Shown: positions 19,929 through 30,888 of the stretch, in pieces
Layout of the letters: each line of letters begins with the position of its first letter
Position numbering within the stretch: the first letter of the stretch is position 1
Source of the DNA: Hippasteria phrygiana
Taxonomy: Eukaryota; Echinodermata; Asteroidea; Valvatida; Goniasteridae
Assembly: GCA_037893225.1 (NCBI GenBank)
Contig: JAZGUH010000488.1
Coordinates: forward strand, 806,001-870,000
Length of the DNA stretch: 64,000 bases
Direction: 5' to 3'
The notes under the pieces: generated by a model
Seen by the model: only the letters and a program-made list of their open reading frames with translations
Told to the model about the DNA's origin: nothing
Databases searched by the model: none
Position numbers and translations under genes: made by a program

Positions 19929-22672
19929 TATAACAGTACAGTGTGCATAAAATGTTGGTCTTCCTACAATATACTGTTTTATTTCGTTCTACGCGCAGGT
20001 TGTTTTACGTAAAATACTGTCGGAATTATGAGCGTCATTCTACTAATTTAAAATTTGAAACTTTATATTTCCATTGCCAGTTGATTTTTTTTTAATGTTT
20101 TATTTTTTTGTTAGGTGGAGGATTTCTCATTTCAAAGTTCACAATTTATCAAAAACTTAACAAATTAGCAGTTCGGTTTTAATTGTTCAGTGTGGTGCGT
20201 CCCAAAAACGCGGACAGAGCAGCTTTAAGGGGCACACTTTTTGGGCGTTCCCCTTCATACTATAGCGTTCGCTCTAAAATTGCTATTAGTGACATGCTCA
20301 ACAGTTCAGCATATTTCTGTGCTACTAATTATGCATGCCGTAAGTCTTTATAACTCGCTACCCAGCCAAAAGTACATTGTACTGTACAAATTAAAAACTC
20401 TAATCTTTGCCTGTCAATGCCGTACATAAACTTGGAGAAGTAATTATGTAAACATTTCCATATGACTGCAGGTCGTGTTGCATGGTAATTTTAACAGCGC
20501 CCATGACCGCCTCATCAACCCGCTGTCTACAGGTGATGTATTTCTCAAGTTATGGAATGTTTAAGGTGCGTGTCAGCAGGTGTTTATATCTCTGCAAATG
20601 CAGTTGGTTTTGAAATATTCTTTTGTAATTTATATTGTTTCCACCCCCCCCCCCCCTCCTTTTTTGAGGAGTCCAGAAAGTTCTTTAAACCTGGAGTATG
20701 TAAATGTATGCAAATACGATATGCTAATTTATTAGGGCATGCCAGAAGGATTAAGTGTGTGTGGGGACATGCATGGTGTGACTGTGTGAACTGCAGGGGC
20801 GCGGCAGACACACCCTAGCTTTTGATGTGAAAGCACATACAATTTTGGCTGAGCTTGCTCAACACAGCTACAGCTTAACATGCCTTGGGTGTGTCCCAGC
20901 ATCGATCTTGCACTGTGATTGCCAGTTGAAAACTGTAAGTTAAACTATATTCCACTTATTATATTACTCAGAGTAAGAATATTGAATGCTTTTGATACCC
21001 TATGTTGAAACATTTATTGAACTGACATTTTGAAGGGAAATTTAAAAGTTAACTTAACGGTATTCGATTGTCTAACTCGAAATAGGGTTCAAAAATCCTT
21101 GTAATTTGCAATAACCCTATATACCCCAGGGTGTGTGGAAATTGTTATTAATATTGATGGATTCAGCAGTGTTAGGGCTATGTGAAATTTTGATGGAGCG
21201 TTACCCAAGTATATGTGTAACTTATTATATTACCTGGGTACTTAGAACAATTTTTGTTTGTTTATAACAAAAGGGTTCCCCGGTAGGGGTCAGCATGTTT
21301 GAGGTGACTCGGCCTGAAGGGAGTTAGAGCCTGTGTGGCACCATTGGCAATGGGGCAGCAATTTCTTTGTGAATTTCCTGTGTGGAACTGCGCCACCAAT
21401 AACCCTCCCATTGACGTCCTTTGTGGACACCGTCCTGTGTGGACATTCCCTTGTCTGTGCGGCCAGGTCAGCTATTGACTACCCCTGGATCCAGTGTACA
21501 TGTACAGCGGTACCATCCATTCTGAGGACCACAAGAGTGATTCCCTATAAAAGGAAAGCTGGGTGTATGTGACTGTACAGCTAAGTGCAACTGAGTCGGG
21601 ACAATAGATGTCCTAACAATTGTTTAATTCACTCCCTCGCTGAGAGCGGAACTGATTTATGGTGGTGGGTTTGGAGTAAACTAATATTTAGGTGAGACGA
21701 ATCCAAAATAATTGTAAATAACCTGTTCGAATTTAATTAAATTTGATTCTGTTAATTATAGATATTTTTGTTTTATAGCGTAATTTGTCCTATCGTTGTA
21801 TCGCCCCAGTCTGAACTAACCACTGCGATGTCCGCCTTGGGAAAAACGGACCCATGGTGTGACAGTGCGGAATAGGCTGAAAACGCATTACCGCTTTGAT
21901 ATTTTTCAATTTAATACCATTCGTTACATGCAGGAACAGCCTGGTGTTGGCGTGGGCCTTCACAAATTTTGATCTAATTTTGACATTGTGAAAGTTTAGT
22001 TTTTCTTTCAAAATGTATCGGCAATGTAACAATAATAGGCAAAGAAAGTTAATGTGATTAATTGATTAATACATTTGTCGCTTCGTGAAAACCTCAACCC
22101 ATTTCCTACCATTCTTTGCCATTGATGGAAAAATTGAATCAGATGCAGTTAATGTTTGTCACTTCGTAGAAACTTAAAACAAAGAAACAGCTTTTTCGCC
22201 GCACAGCCTGTAAATTTGCTTCAAAATTCAGTTCCTATTCTGCGATTCACCCATATTGAATAACCCGGAGTTTAAATTTGTTCAATTCATTTGTTGCGTT
22301 GCTAGTTATACTTATAATCTACTTTCCTGTACACAGTATACATAGATGTTCGAAAATACAAAGTGGCAAGTGTTGTAGGCATACAGATGAAAAGACAGAG
22401 TAATGGAATAAAATATCTGTAGTAGACCCGTGCTGGCATATATACAGCAGCTTGACCTCGTACAAGTATCAACTATTATATGCAGGTACCATGTCTTATA
22501 ATCACTTGTATTTGCTCATAACACTTAAAGGGATCACAATTTTAAAAATCCGGTTAAAAGAGCGTTCACAGTGCGAGTAAAATCAGCTTTTGTCTCCATT
22601 TTTCTTAACTACATGAAAACAAAGGAATGTCCACACTAGGTATGGAACGTAAGGATGAGTATGTATATACGG
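19929..22672. other. Unassigned sequence
   Basis: No coding exon or known element was recognised. There is a poly-C run at about 20643-20657. A CCCTATAAAAGG word at about 21543-21554 could be a TATA box, but no transcript can be proposed from it. Confidence 0.3.
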
Positions 22673-22829
22673 GCAATCGTGGACCTAGGACAAAAGAATT
22701 TGGGCGCAGACAAAGGGTCCACGTTTGACCAAACGTCCACGATTAAAAATTGAGTACAAAACCAATGGGAGGTCTTCCGAAAAAGTTAGAGTATAAACAA
22801 AAGAGGAACAATGGGACGTCCACGATTGC
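22673..22829 (+). repeat. MITE with GCAATCGTGGAC termini, copy 1
   Basis: It starts GCAATCGTGGACC and ends GTCCACGATTGC. It contains an internal GGTCCACGTTTGACC..ACGTCCACGATT. An inverted second copy is at 44339-44486, sharing CAAAACCAATGGGAGG and GTTAGAGTATAAACAAAAGA. About 157 bp without coding capacity. Confidence 0.8.
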
Positions 22830-23650
22830 AGGTATTTACACACTTGTGTGTGTGAAAAGATATACCGTACCCTGTGGAGACATGAACACAATATAGACAA
22901 AGGGACTGGATAGGTCTCCATAGGGCAATTCTATGGGTTAGGTTGTCTCCACAAGGAATTTTGAGTGGGTTAGGCTATACGAGAGAGGACTTGGGACAAT
23001 GGGGGATTAGGGATAACAATGACACCAAGGACTTGGGCCGAGTCCTCGGGAGAATTTCGTGTACAAACCTTATGGGAGCTGTTCGGAAAAAGTTAAAGTA
23101 CAAACAAAGGGAACAAAAGAAGGGTTCCATTCATGGTCCTCATAAGTATAGGAAAACGCACATGTGTGTGTACAAAGTCTATGGGGGTTTGCTTAAGTAC
23201 AGGGACAAAGGGGAGAACAATGCCATGTCTCCACAGGGATGCAAAAAACGCGGGTGTGTGTGCGTGTGTGTAAATGTAATGTATTACTACTGAGGACACA
23301 ATGATAGAGAAACAACAATGAAATAATTGTTGTCCTCTGCGGGAGGTCTTTTTGTGTACATAGTCCAGAGGAGGGTGTTAAAAGTAAAGGGACAATAGAG
23401 AAGACAAAGCCTTGTTCTCAGCAGTATAGTAAAACACGACTGTGTGCGTGCTCTTGTATTGTACTACGTTCGAGGACAAGAGAAAGAAAATACAAAAGAA
23501 TCTTTCTTGTCCTCGAGAGTCGGTCTTAGTCCGTGGGGTTGGGAAAGGAAGAATAGAAACACAAAGCATTGTCCTCACGAGTATAGGAAAGTATGTGAGT
23601 GTGCGTTCGTGCATAGTCATTGTGCTCTTTCATATCAACTAACAATATTT
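22830..23650 (+). repeat. Degenerate long-period repeat with TGTG tails
   Basis: A unit of the type GTCCTCATAAGTATAGGAAA followed by a TGTGTGTG-rich tail and a GAGGACA word recurs at about 23139, 23229, 23414 and 23571, with uneven spacing of 90-190 bp. It appears to be a decayed minisatellite; no gene is supported. Confidence 0.5.
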
Positions 23651-24003
23651 GTCACTTCGTGGAAACGGCATGATGGAAATGTAGGGAAATGTCCGGCGGG
23701 AGCGGGGACAGGAGCGGAAGCCTTGGCAGGGTCAGATTGCGGACTCCGAGGTAAGGGATGGACTAAACAAGACAATTTGTTTTAATCTTCAATCTTGACT
23801 TTATTACTTGCCATTAATCACCACCACTAATTAAAAAAGAAAAAAAACCACACCTGACAAAGATCCAAACACCCCACAATACCTTGCAATGCAACACCGG
23901 AAAACATCAATGAATACAATTACATTTGCGAGAACATGCACATATCTCTATGCATTAACGGTAGTGAGATTTTGTGACTGTCTCAGGACGAAACCTCAAC
24001 CTA

Positions 24004-24400
24004 ATAATATAGAAATAAATCCGACTACTTGACCGAATATAATTAGCCTTTTAGGAGGTATGGCGGACACAATAGGAGGGCGCTATTTGATTTGGGTATA
24101 CCTTTTGTATGGCACAAAAGGTATACCCAAATCAAATAGCGCCCTCCTATTGTGTCCGCCATACTTCTAAAAGGCTAATGATAAGGCGAAGATTATTGTC
24201 AAATACAGCCGACTTGCATTTCAGTTGCCAAAATCTTATTTTGGGGGGACGCAAAATGGCTAAGTTGTATCCACGTATATGTCTGGTGTCACAAGTCAAC
24301 AACCGGGAAGACCGAAACTCACAAGATTCAAAATAAAGCGCATTGTGAATAATACAACCCGAATGCATATTAAACTTTAACGAAGCCAAGATTTTCCGAA
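24004..24400 (+). repeat. Dispersed repeat, interrupted copy
   Basis: It is the inverse of 2578-2846 and is split by the fold-back element at 24044-24177. Divergence between the copies is modest, and GAAGACCGAAACTCACAAGA is shared. Confidence 0.8.
24044..24177. repeat. Fold-back MITE (TAGCCTTTTAGGAGG), copy 1, AT duplication
   Basis: Near-perfect arms of about 62 bp start TAGCCTTTTAGGAGGTATGG and leave a loop of a few bases. It is flanked by AT at 24042-24043 and 24178-24179. The empty copy at 2578-2846 has a single AT, which proves the insertion. It is 134 bp long and must move by a borrowed transposase. Confidence 0.9.
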
Positions 24401-24585
24401 CTCTACTTGTTTTTTTAATTTACGGATAAACACTGAAAAACAGTGCCTACTTGTACCATTAGGATAACAACGTGCAGTATTAAGAGGCACAATTTGTGTA
24501 AAAGTGATTAGAGAAACAGTAAAACAGAAACACCAGATTAATAATTCTTAAGAAAATCATAAAATCTGAAAACAAATCTTTAAAA

Positions 24586-24990
24586 AAAGGCCTTGCTTCC
24601 TGCTGTTGTGGGTTGACCAACAGTGACATCTGGCAGGCTGTTCCAAACTGGAACCATCACTGGCATGAAGGAACGATCATACTGCACAAGTGACCAGTGA
24701 CCATTCTCTGTCCTACCTGATAGCCCCTGCAAGGCAAACCTTCCAAGTGAGGCGCTTGCCCTGGTAGATCTTGATGGAGCTCTCAATGGGGGAAGCATGG
24801 TCTTCAGAGGTGCTGGTGCTCCTTCCGTATGTAGTCTGTACACAAGGCCAAGACCTGCTACAGTTCTCCGATGTGCAGGTCACTCTTCAACTCCTGTGTA
24901 GGGGCCTTGATGATAATGCATGGCACGACGTTGTACATCGTCCAGCTTCTTGAGGTGCGTGGAGCTTGCTGACATCCAAGCTAAGGGGGC
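24586..24990 (-). pseudogene. LINE ORF2 C-terminal fragment
   Basis: The minus strand reads APLAWMSASSTHLKKLDDVQ, then a stop, then RRTVAGLGLVYRLH and SFMPVMVPVWNSLPD. The order LxxLDxVQRRA..RRTVAxLxxxYKLH..WNSLP is the conserved tail of CR1/Jockey-group LINE polyproteins. An in-frame stop shows decay. The 5' part with the reverse transcriptase is missing. Confidence 0.75.
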
Positions 24991-25015
24991 CGAATAGAAA
25001 ATGACCAAATAGAAA

Positions 25016-25110
25016 ATATAGTGACGTGTTCAGACAACTAAGAGCAAGTTCGAGCGGCGACCACTAGTCGATTTTCCATGGCAACCTGTATACGAAATAC
25101 ATGTTGGGTC
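25016..25110 (+). repeat. Half of a fold-back MITE beside the Penelope-like element
   Basis: It matches the reverse complement of 31277-31376: GACGTGTTCAGACAACTAAG, AGCAAGTTCGAGCGGCGACC and CAACATGTATTTCGTATAC are shared in inverse. Only one arm is present here; the Penelope-like homology starts immediately after. Confidence 0.75.
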
Positions 25111-25329
25111 CCAAAACGGGGTTTGAGCTTTGTCCCTCTCATCTCAACGCGTTCAATGATGAGTTTTCTACTCGACGAGATATTGAAATGTTCTATAGAC
25201 GTCTGCGCCTTAAAGCCTACTTCCACAACAAAGAAGTTAGTTCTTCCACTGTTACTCATCATGATGATACCCTCACCATATATGCTCTACAGTGCTACGC
25301 AGCATCCCCACATTTGTTATTCTACTGCC

Positions 25330-26607
25330 AGTACCATTGATGGACTAGTCCCAAAATCATCTAACCGGTGTCCACCTACTGGCCTCAATAAGTCCCTCGA
25401 CCGAGTTATTGACAATTGTCGCGCTGACGTTTGTCGCCTCAATTTTAACACCCGTTGCACCAGGTCCAATATCTCTTCTGCAGAACGGCAGGCCCTGCGA
25501 TCGCTCAAGGAAGAAGAAAACTATGTCATCAAAAGAGCAGATAAAGGCGGTGCCACTGTGGTTTGGCGTAAGGATCTTTATCCGTCTGAAGCCGACCGCC
25601 AACTTTCAGATACCTCATCCTACCAAGTGATCGACCACGACCTCACCCCTACGCACCAGGGCATCGTGTCCGACACCATCAAGGCCTTTGTTGACGCAGG
25701 TGAGCTACCCGGTAATGCGACTAAACTCATCACTCCATATCCCAGAACCTCCGTTTTCTATATGCTTCCCAAAATTCACAAGAAGGAGAATCCGGGCCGG
25801 CCCATTGTTTCAGCTTGCAATTGCCCCACTGAGTTGATTTCCAAGTACCTAGACTCAGTGCTTTCACCCATTGTCATCCAGCTGCCCTCCTATGTGAAGG
25901 ACACTAATGACGCACTCCATACTTTCGCCAACTTTGAATTCACGGGCTCCTCTAACTACCTGTTCAGTATGGACGTCAAGTCTCTGTATACATGCATCCC
26001 CCACGCTGATGGCCTACTTGCGCTACGTCATTTTCTTGACCGCCGTCCAGACCATGATCCCCCACCAGTACCCTCCTCAGGCTTGCTGAACTTGTCCTCA
26101 CTCTGAACAACTTCACCTTTAATGGGAAACACTACCTGCAGACCACGTATGGGTCCAAGTTATGCATGTCTATTTGTTGGCTTTCTCGAGGAGAAGATGA
26201 TGTCAAATTTTCCCGGGCCCAAACCATTGTTGTACAAACGATACATTGACGATATCATCGGTGCTACATCTGGTTCTAAGGAAGATGTCCAGGCGTTCAT
26301 CAAGTATGCCGATAACCTGCACCCAGCCCTGCACTTCACCTCTGATATTTCAATTGACACCATCACCTTCCTCGACATCAAAGTGTCTATCAATGGCAAC
26401 TCTCTCACCACATCGGTCCACTACAAACCCACCGATTCCCACAGCTACCTTCATTACGAGTCGTCACACCCCAAGAATTGTAAAGATGCCATCCCATACA
26501 GCCAATTCCTCCGTCTCCGTCGAATTTGCAGCGAGGATGCTGAGTTTCTTCACCGAGGTAAAGAAGGGGTTCTTACAACAACGTGGATACCCACCTTCTG
26601 TCACTGA
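25330..26607 (+). pseudogene. Penelope-like reverse transcriptase domain
   Basis: Motifs in order: NYVIKRADKGGATVVW, FYMLPKIHKKENPGRPIVSA, LISKYLDSVLSP, YLFSMDVKSLYTCIP (catalytic motif A Asp), then after a frame break near 26090-26125 SYACLFVGFLEE, and YKRYIDDII, the motif C YxDD at 26242-26253. FLDIKVS and HYKPTDSHSYLHYESSHP follow. This is the Penelope-like RT signature. The frame break removes the stretch around the conserved FNFNGKxYxQxxGxAMG, so no intact enzyme is made. Confidence 0.88.
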
Positions 26608-27343
26608 TGCCGCTCTTCGCAGAGTATCATCAGTCACCCGCAATGCCGCTATGAAGCAAGCCCCTACAATGCAGCAAGATCGTATCCCTCTAGTCCTCAC
26701 CTACCACCCGCACAACATGGCTGCCAGGGATATCATTATCAAGCACTTCAAGACGCTGCAGGAAGATCCAGCGACCAGCACCATCTTCACCCAGTCTACC
26801 AACCCCCTCTGTTCATTCAGACGTGACCGCTCCATCAGCAACCATATTGTGCGGTCAACACTTCCCAGCATCGCTAGTACCGTAGACAACGACCCCTTCA
26901 AAACTGTTCCCTGCAAGCGTCCAAGATGCAAAACTTGCGCACACGTTGATGGTACATCTTCCATCACTGGTCCCCGTGGCCATTTCAACATCCGGGGCCA
27001 CTTCAAATGCACCACTACTAATCTGGTCTATTGCATCACGTGTACCCGCTGTGGCATGCTCTACATTGGCGAAACCAAGCGCCGACTGGCCGACCGTTTT
27101 ACGGAGCATCTCCGAAGCGTTCGGCTGAAACAACCTGGTCTGGCTGTCGCCCAACACTTCAGCGTGCCATCACACTCCACAAAGGACATGAGCGTCTGCG
27201 TTGTTTCCACGGCATCGTCGGATACGCAGCGCCGATCTCTAGAACAGCGTGTGATGTTCCAACTGGGCACGCTCCACCCTGACGGGATGAACGTGGAGTT
27301 TACCGCGTTTGTTCTACCAGCGGTTCATTACAACAAGCCATAA
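26563..27343 (+). pseudogene. Penelope-like thumb/linker and GIY-YIG nuclease
   Basis: In the third frame the chain resumes with KKGFLQQRGYPPSVTDAALR and runs open to the stop. A Cys cluster, CKRPRCKTC, is followed by FKCTTTNLVYCITCTRCGML, then YIGETKRRLADRFTEHLRSV. These supply the GIY-YIG core (VY..YIG), the catalytic Arg and a His. The segment itself is open for about 260 codons, but it is out of frame with the RT. Confidence 0.88.
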
Positions 27344-27348
27344 TTCCC

Positions 27349-27402
27349 CTGAAGAAGGTGCATTGCACCGAAAGCTCGGGTAAAATTATCCGGTGAGCAC
27401 TG
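27349..27402 (+). other. Structured 3' segment, hammerhead-like core
   Basis: CTGAAGA, a hairpin GGTGC-ATT-GCACC, then GAAA, then a second hairpin (GCTC.GGGTAA..TTATCC..GAGC). The order CUGANGA-stem-GAAA recalls hammerhead ribozymes reported in Penelope-like elements. The base pair closing stem III and a proper cleavage triplet are not found, so activity is not claimed. Confidence 0.3.
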
Positions 27403-27480
27403 TTTCACCTTTACCATATATATTTTCAATGCTCTGCAGTGCTACGCAGCATCCCCACATTTGTTATATTTACACCAGAA

Positions 27481-28364
27481 GAAAATACAAATGGAGATTA
27501 TTAATACATCTCAAAGATATACACTTGTATTTTAGCGGATCGAGGCATGGATTATGCATGAAAAAATGGAATTCTCTGTTGCTAAGCAACCGTGAAAAGG
27601 ACCATGCTGGAACTTAAACAACATGGACAGCTTTTTTCTCCATCTCGATATAGGCCTACTACGTACAAAAGAAGCAAAATAGCGAAAAAAATACAAACAA
27701 TTCAATATCAGCTGTGCCACTATTGAACAAAATAAATTTTAACAGTGTTTGTTATATAAAAGACATTTAACATCTTTTCTCATTCATTATCTAACATACT
27801 TCAGAGACCGACTAGAAAACTGAATTTATTAAAAACACAAACATTTCTTCAAAGAACTATTGTGAACCTCCCCAATGTTTTATATCGCTTTAAAAGCTCA
27901 CTTCTTTTTCTTTCTTTTACAAGTAAACCTTTAAACGTGACGTCACTGGAGCTAGACTGGTTCCATCCATTATTTTGCGGCGGGAACCAATCTAAATTTG
28001 CGTTAGCTCAATGACTTGCTAATCCAGGCTCAGGGGCCACGTTTTTACTCCGCTGTTATTAAACATTTTCCACCCAGTATTAAACAAAGGTTTAAACACA
28101 CCCACGTGACAGCCTCTTGACCAATATAAAGAGTGAAACTGGAAATTTACTGTGGGTAGACGCGCGATATAATGACTTGTTGGACATAAACTCTAAATTG
28201 TTTACAATGGTCTACATTCGAGGTCTTTCCAAATACTGCTCAATTAAGAAATCCCGAGAAATACTTCTTGATGAATTACGTAATACGGCTGGCAAAATCT
28301 CCGGTGCAACCACTAGCTTGGTGGCGCACTGTAATGCGAACTTCCTGCGATTTTTCGTAGTCCA
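27481..28364. other. Unassigned sequence between elements
   Basis: No gene was recognised. The end of it (28298-28345, ACCACTAGCTTGGTGGCGCA) matches 3838-3862, part of the dispersed composite repeat. A 50-bp piece, AAACACACCCACGTGACAGC, recurs at 30161-30210. Confidence 0.35.
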
Positions 28365-28575
28365 GGGGCCGATTTCACGAAACGCTAAGACGCGTCTTAG
28401 GAAGAGTAACTCGTCTTAACACGCGACTCGTCCTAGGATCGATTTCACCAAAGTTAGGACGCGTTCAACACGTCCTAACTTCCTTAGCAACGCGGCTGAA
28501 CTCGTCTTAACTTAAGATCGGTCTGGGGGTCGTCTTATCTATATGCGAACACGTACAATTTACTGAAAAGCAACA

Positions 28576-28748
28576 ATGGCGCTTATGCTTCTCGCTGATT
28601 ACAAAGCTCGGCGGGCAATTAGGAGAGAGAGGGGATATTCCGAGATAGAAGAAATCCACTAGATAATCTAGGAAATCCTCAAGAGATATAGGTTCAAAGG
28701 CAGGGAATATTCCAAGGGTTGGAGATGAATTGGAGCCAGATAACGGGT
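28576..28748 (+). pseudogene. PIF/Harbinger-type transposase first exon
   Basis: ATG at 28576 opens MALMLLADYKARRAIRRERG. An adjacent frame gives RRNPLDNLGNPQEI, and the first frame resumes with KRYRFKGREY. The second frame ends near DELEPDN at a donor-like G|GTGAGT. R-NPLD-...-RYRF is the start of Harbinger transposases. In-frame stops and the frame change mark it as dead. No catalytic domain was found downstream. Confidence 0.6.
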
Positions 28749-29106
28749 GAGTGTAATATTAATAAAGGGATAAAAGTGTGATGACCCGGTCTTTACCACG
28801 TCAATAATAACCGAGGAGGGGCGACCCTTACGAAAAATGCAAAAACCTCCCGTAAAAAGGACAAAAAAAGTGCAAAGCTTTTTCTCCCCACATTTTCTCC
28901 CATTTGCTCAGTACAAAACACATGCGTACGTACGTATCGGACTTGTGAGCGCGTGAAGGCACTCCGCGCCTGTCTGTCGCGTGCGCGTACGCACACGCAC
29001 GAATGCAGCGTTTTATACGCGTGCATTAGCGTTGTCTTACAGTACATATTGTGCGCGCACCTACTACGCTCTCCCTGTTGCGTATCGGCTGAGAACAGTT
29101 GGTTAT

Positions 29107-30085
29107 GACGCGCCGTGTTTAAAGGAACCATGCTTCTCAAATTGACCGGATCACATTTTATTTCATAAATAAATTCATTTATATGTATTAAATGTGAATT
29201 AAAGGCCAAACTGGTTTAAGCGAAGTTTTAGTGTGATTATTTGCCGCTCAAAAATTGACCCCCCCTTTTTGAAATTTGTTGAGACTCAAATTGAGGGCGC
29301 TGTTCGTGACGTAGACCGAGGCACCGAAATTCATGGATCGACTCGATAGTCTGGACCCGGCCCGTATACACACACTAGGTCTACACGTGCAATTTCGTAA
29401 GTTGCAACAACAACTAACATCGAACTTACCCTGATTTTCTCCCTTTTAGCGAAGGCTCCTCGGGGAATGGGCCGTTTAACTGCTTTCGCCTTTATCTTAC
29501 GCACATCTGGGAACTTTGTGGGATGGCAGTGGACTTGAGCATATTTTTAATGGTCATCCCAAAGGATTTGAAATACCAGTATCGAAACACGACGGCTCAA
29601 AGTGGTCGCTACATAACGCTGAAAAGCTGCTGGGCCGGACCTCTTTGCTCTTGTCACCTTCACTTTCGCCGTCCGAATTCTCCGATATTTCGCTTCAGTT
29701 GGAAATAAATGAAGGCTTACTCCACCCGTCGTTGTTTTGCTGCACCCAGCAGCCACACACCTTGTCGGCATGGCCGAAAAACCACTATATTTTGCTTAGA
29801 TTTTGGACTAAGAATTTTCGCCGTACAATGTACACACAATGCATACCCGTGATGAATGGGTAATGTGCCTCGATCTACGTCACACACTTATGTTAATGAG
29901 GGTCCCACTCAGGGGGCGGAGTAGCTTGGACAAACATTTTCAAAAATTGTTTTCTCATATTTAATCTGGGAAATAATTGTCTCTGGACACAAAATATCAT
30001 TGTCAAGATAATACTTTATTGTTTTAAGCAGGAATAATGCAATATAAATCCTATATCATGTTTCCTTTAAACAACCGTTTTTTAC
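29107..30085. mobile_element. THAP-domain element, copy 1
   Basis: It shares about 900 bp with 36820-38700. Its ends GTGTTTAAAGGAACCATG (29112) and CATGTTTCCTTTAAACAAC (about 30058-30076) are inverted to each other. It carries a THAP exon on the minus strand. Its version of the site AATTCATTTATATGTATTAA (29174-29193) is uninterrupted, unlike copy 2. Confidence 0.65.
29430..29771 (-). pseudogene. THAP zinc-finger exon, copy 1
   Basis: THAP domains are C2CH zinc fingers that bind DNA and are used by P-element-like and other transposases. From the ATG at 29769-29771: MPTRCVAAGC, then GVSLHLFPTEAKYRR, then, after a frame change, LCSDHFEPSCFDTG (the C-x2-H pair), and after a further change a segment ending STAIPTKFPD, the equivalent of the AVPTIF box. 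It ends at a donor CAGG|GTAAGT. At least two frame breaks show it is not functional as it stands. Confidence 0.75.
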
Positions 30086-30165
30086 AGCCGTTTTAGAAAG
30101 GGTTTTTAACAGCCGTTTTTAACAACCGTTTTTAACAGCCGTGTTTAAACAACCGTTTAAACACA
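30068..30165 (+). repeat. Minisatellite (GTTTTTAACAGCC)
   Basis: About six imperfect copies of (A)CCGTTTTTAACAGCC lie at the right edge of the THAP element. Confidence 0.7.
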
Positions 30166-30544
30166 CCCACGTGACAGGCTCTCGACCAAAAGGGATAGTG
30201 AAACTCGAAAAGGTAGGCCTATTTATGAATCAGCATTCAAATGTTTCATCCAAAACAATCACCAATCAATCATCTTGAATTTACTGCATGCGCGTACACA
30301 TCCGACGGCTGTTACGCGAAAGTGCCAAATTGAACACGATACAGCCGTTGCATGCGAAAGGTCATCCTCGTCCAATAATTAGCGGTTCGTTTATCTGTAT
30401 TTCGGATGCGTCTTGCTTAAGAAGGGTTTAGTGAAATCGATCTCAGGACGCGTCTTAGCTAAGATCGATCTTAGAGCAGGAACTCGTCTTAAGTCCTAAG
30501 ATGAGTCATAAGTTAAGAAGAGTTTCGTGAAATCGACCCCAGAG

Positions 30545-30870
30545 CACTGATCTCTATACACTGGATTGGCAGCGCGGCAGTGATTGCCTATGCGTGAATT
30601 AAAGCCACCGCGTGGCCATCTTGCTATATTCAAAACAATGACCGTTTTCCAAGTTCCAGGCTTCAACTCCGTCTCCAACTTCAGCCCATTCACAAACTGC
30701 ATGCATGAATGCAGTTTGGCAATGGGCTGAATTCAGAGACGGGGCTGAATTCAGAGACGGAGCTGAAGACAGGGCTTGGAAAGCGGCCATTGTTTTGAAT
30801 ATAGCAAGATGGCCGCGCGTTGGCTTCATTCGCGGAGCTTCGCAGCCAATCCAGTGTATAGAGATCAGTG
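30545..30870. repeat. Fold-back MITE (CACTGATCTCTATA), copy 1
   Basis: The left end CACTGATCTCTATACACTGG is matched by the right end CCAGTGTATAGAGATCAGTG. Inner arms TGGCCATCTTGCTATATTCA and AATATAGCAAGATGGCC also pair, and a CTGAATTCAGAGACGG duplication lies near the middle. A related 240-bp element is at 44521-44760. Confidence 0.85.
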
Positions 30871-30888
30871 GTCCAGAGTTGCCTGAAT

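Larger units (their letters stand above)
25100..27480 (+). mobile_element. Penelope-like retroelement (RT plus GIY-YIG), degraded
   Basis: Penelope-like elements encode a telomerase-related reverse transcriptase and usually a C-terminal GIY-YIG nuclease, acting together for insertion. Here the N-terminal segment (FSTRRDIEMFYRRLRLKAYF, about 25155-25220), the RT core and the nuclease follow in the right order but in different frames, so at least three frame breaks exist. A 40-45-bp piece near 25285-25325 (GCTACGCAGCATCCCCACAT) recurs in the 3' region at about 27440-27470. The stop codon at 27341-27343 is followed by a stem-rich segment. Confidence 0.88.
28365..30542 (+). mobile_element. PIF/Harbinger-like element with nested THAP element
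   Basis: The termini are inverted: GGGGCCGATTTCACGAAAC at the left and GTTTCGTGAAATCGACCCC at the right. Inside each lies a second inverted GATTTCACxAAA. The interior has a Harbinger-type first exon (28576-28748) and, further right, a separate THAP-bearing element. No clean target duplication is visible. Confidence 0.65.

Noticed and set aside
14807..19933. 5-bp target duplications for the solo LTR-like sequences
   Set aside because: The flanks ACAAG/CTGAC and ATAAG/TATAA do not match, so no duplication is claimed.
29516..29863. Plus-strand open frame of 115 codons over the THAP region
   Set aside because: It is antisense to the THAP exon, whose zinc-finger motifs explain the conservation on the minus strand.
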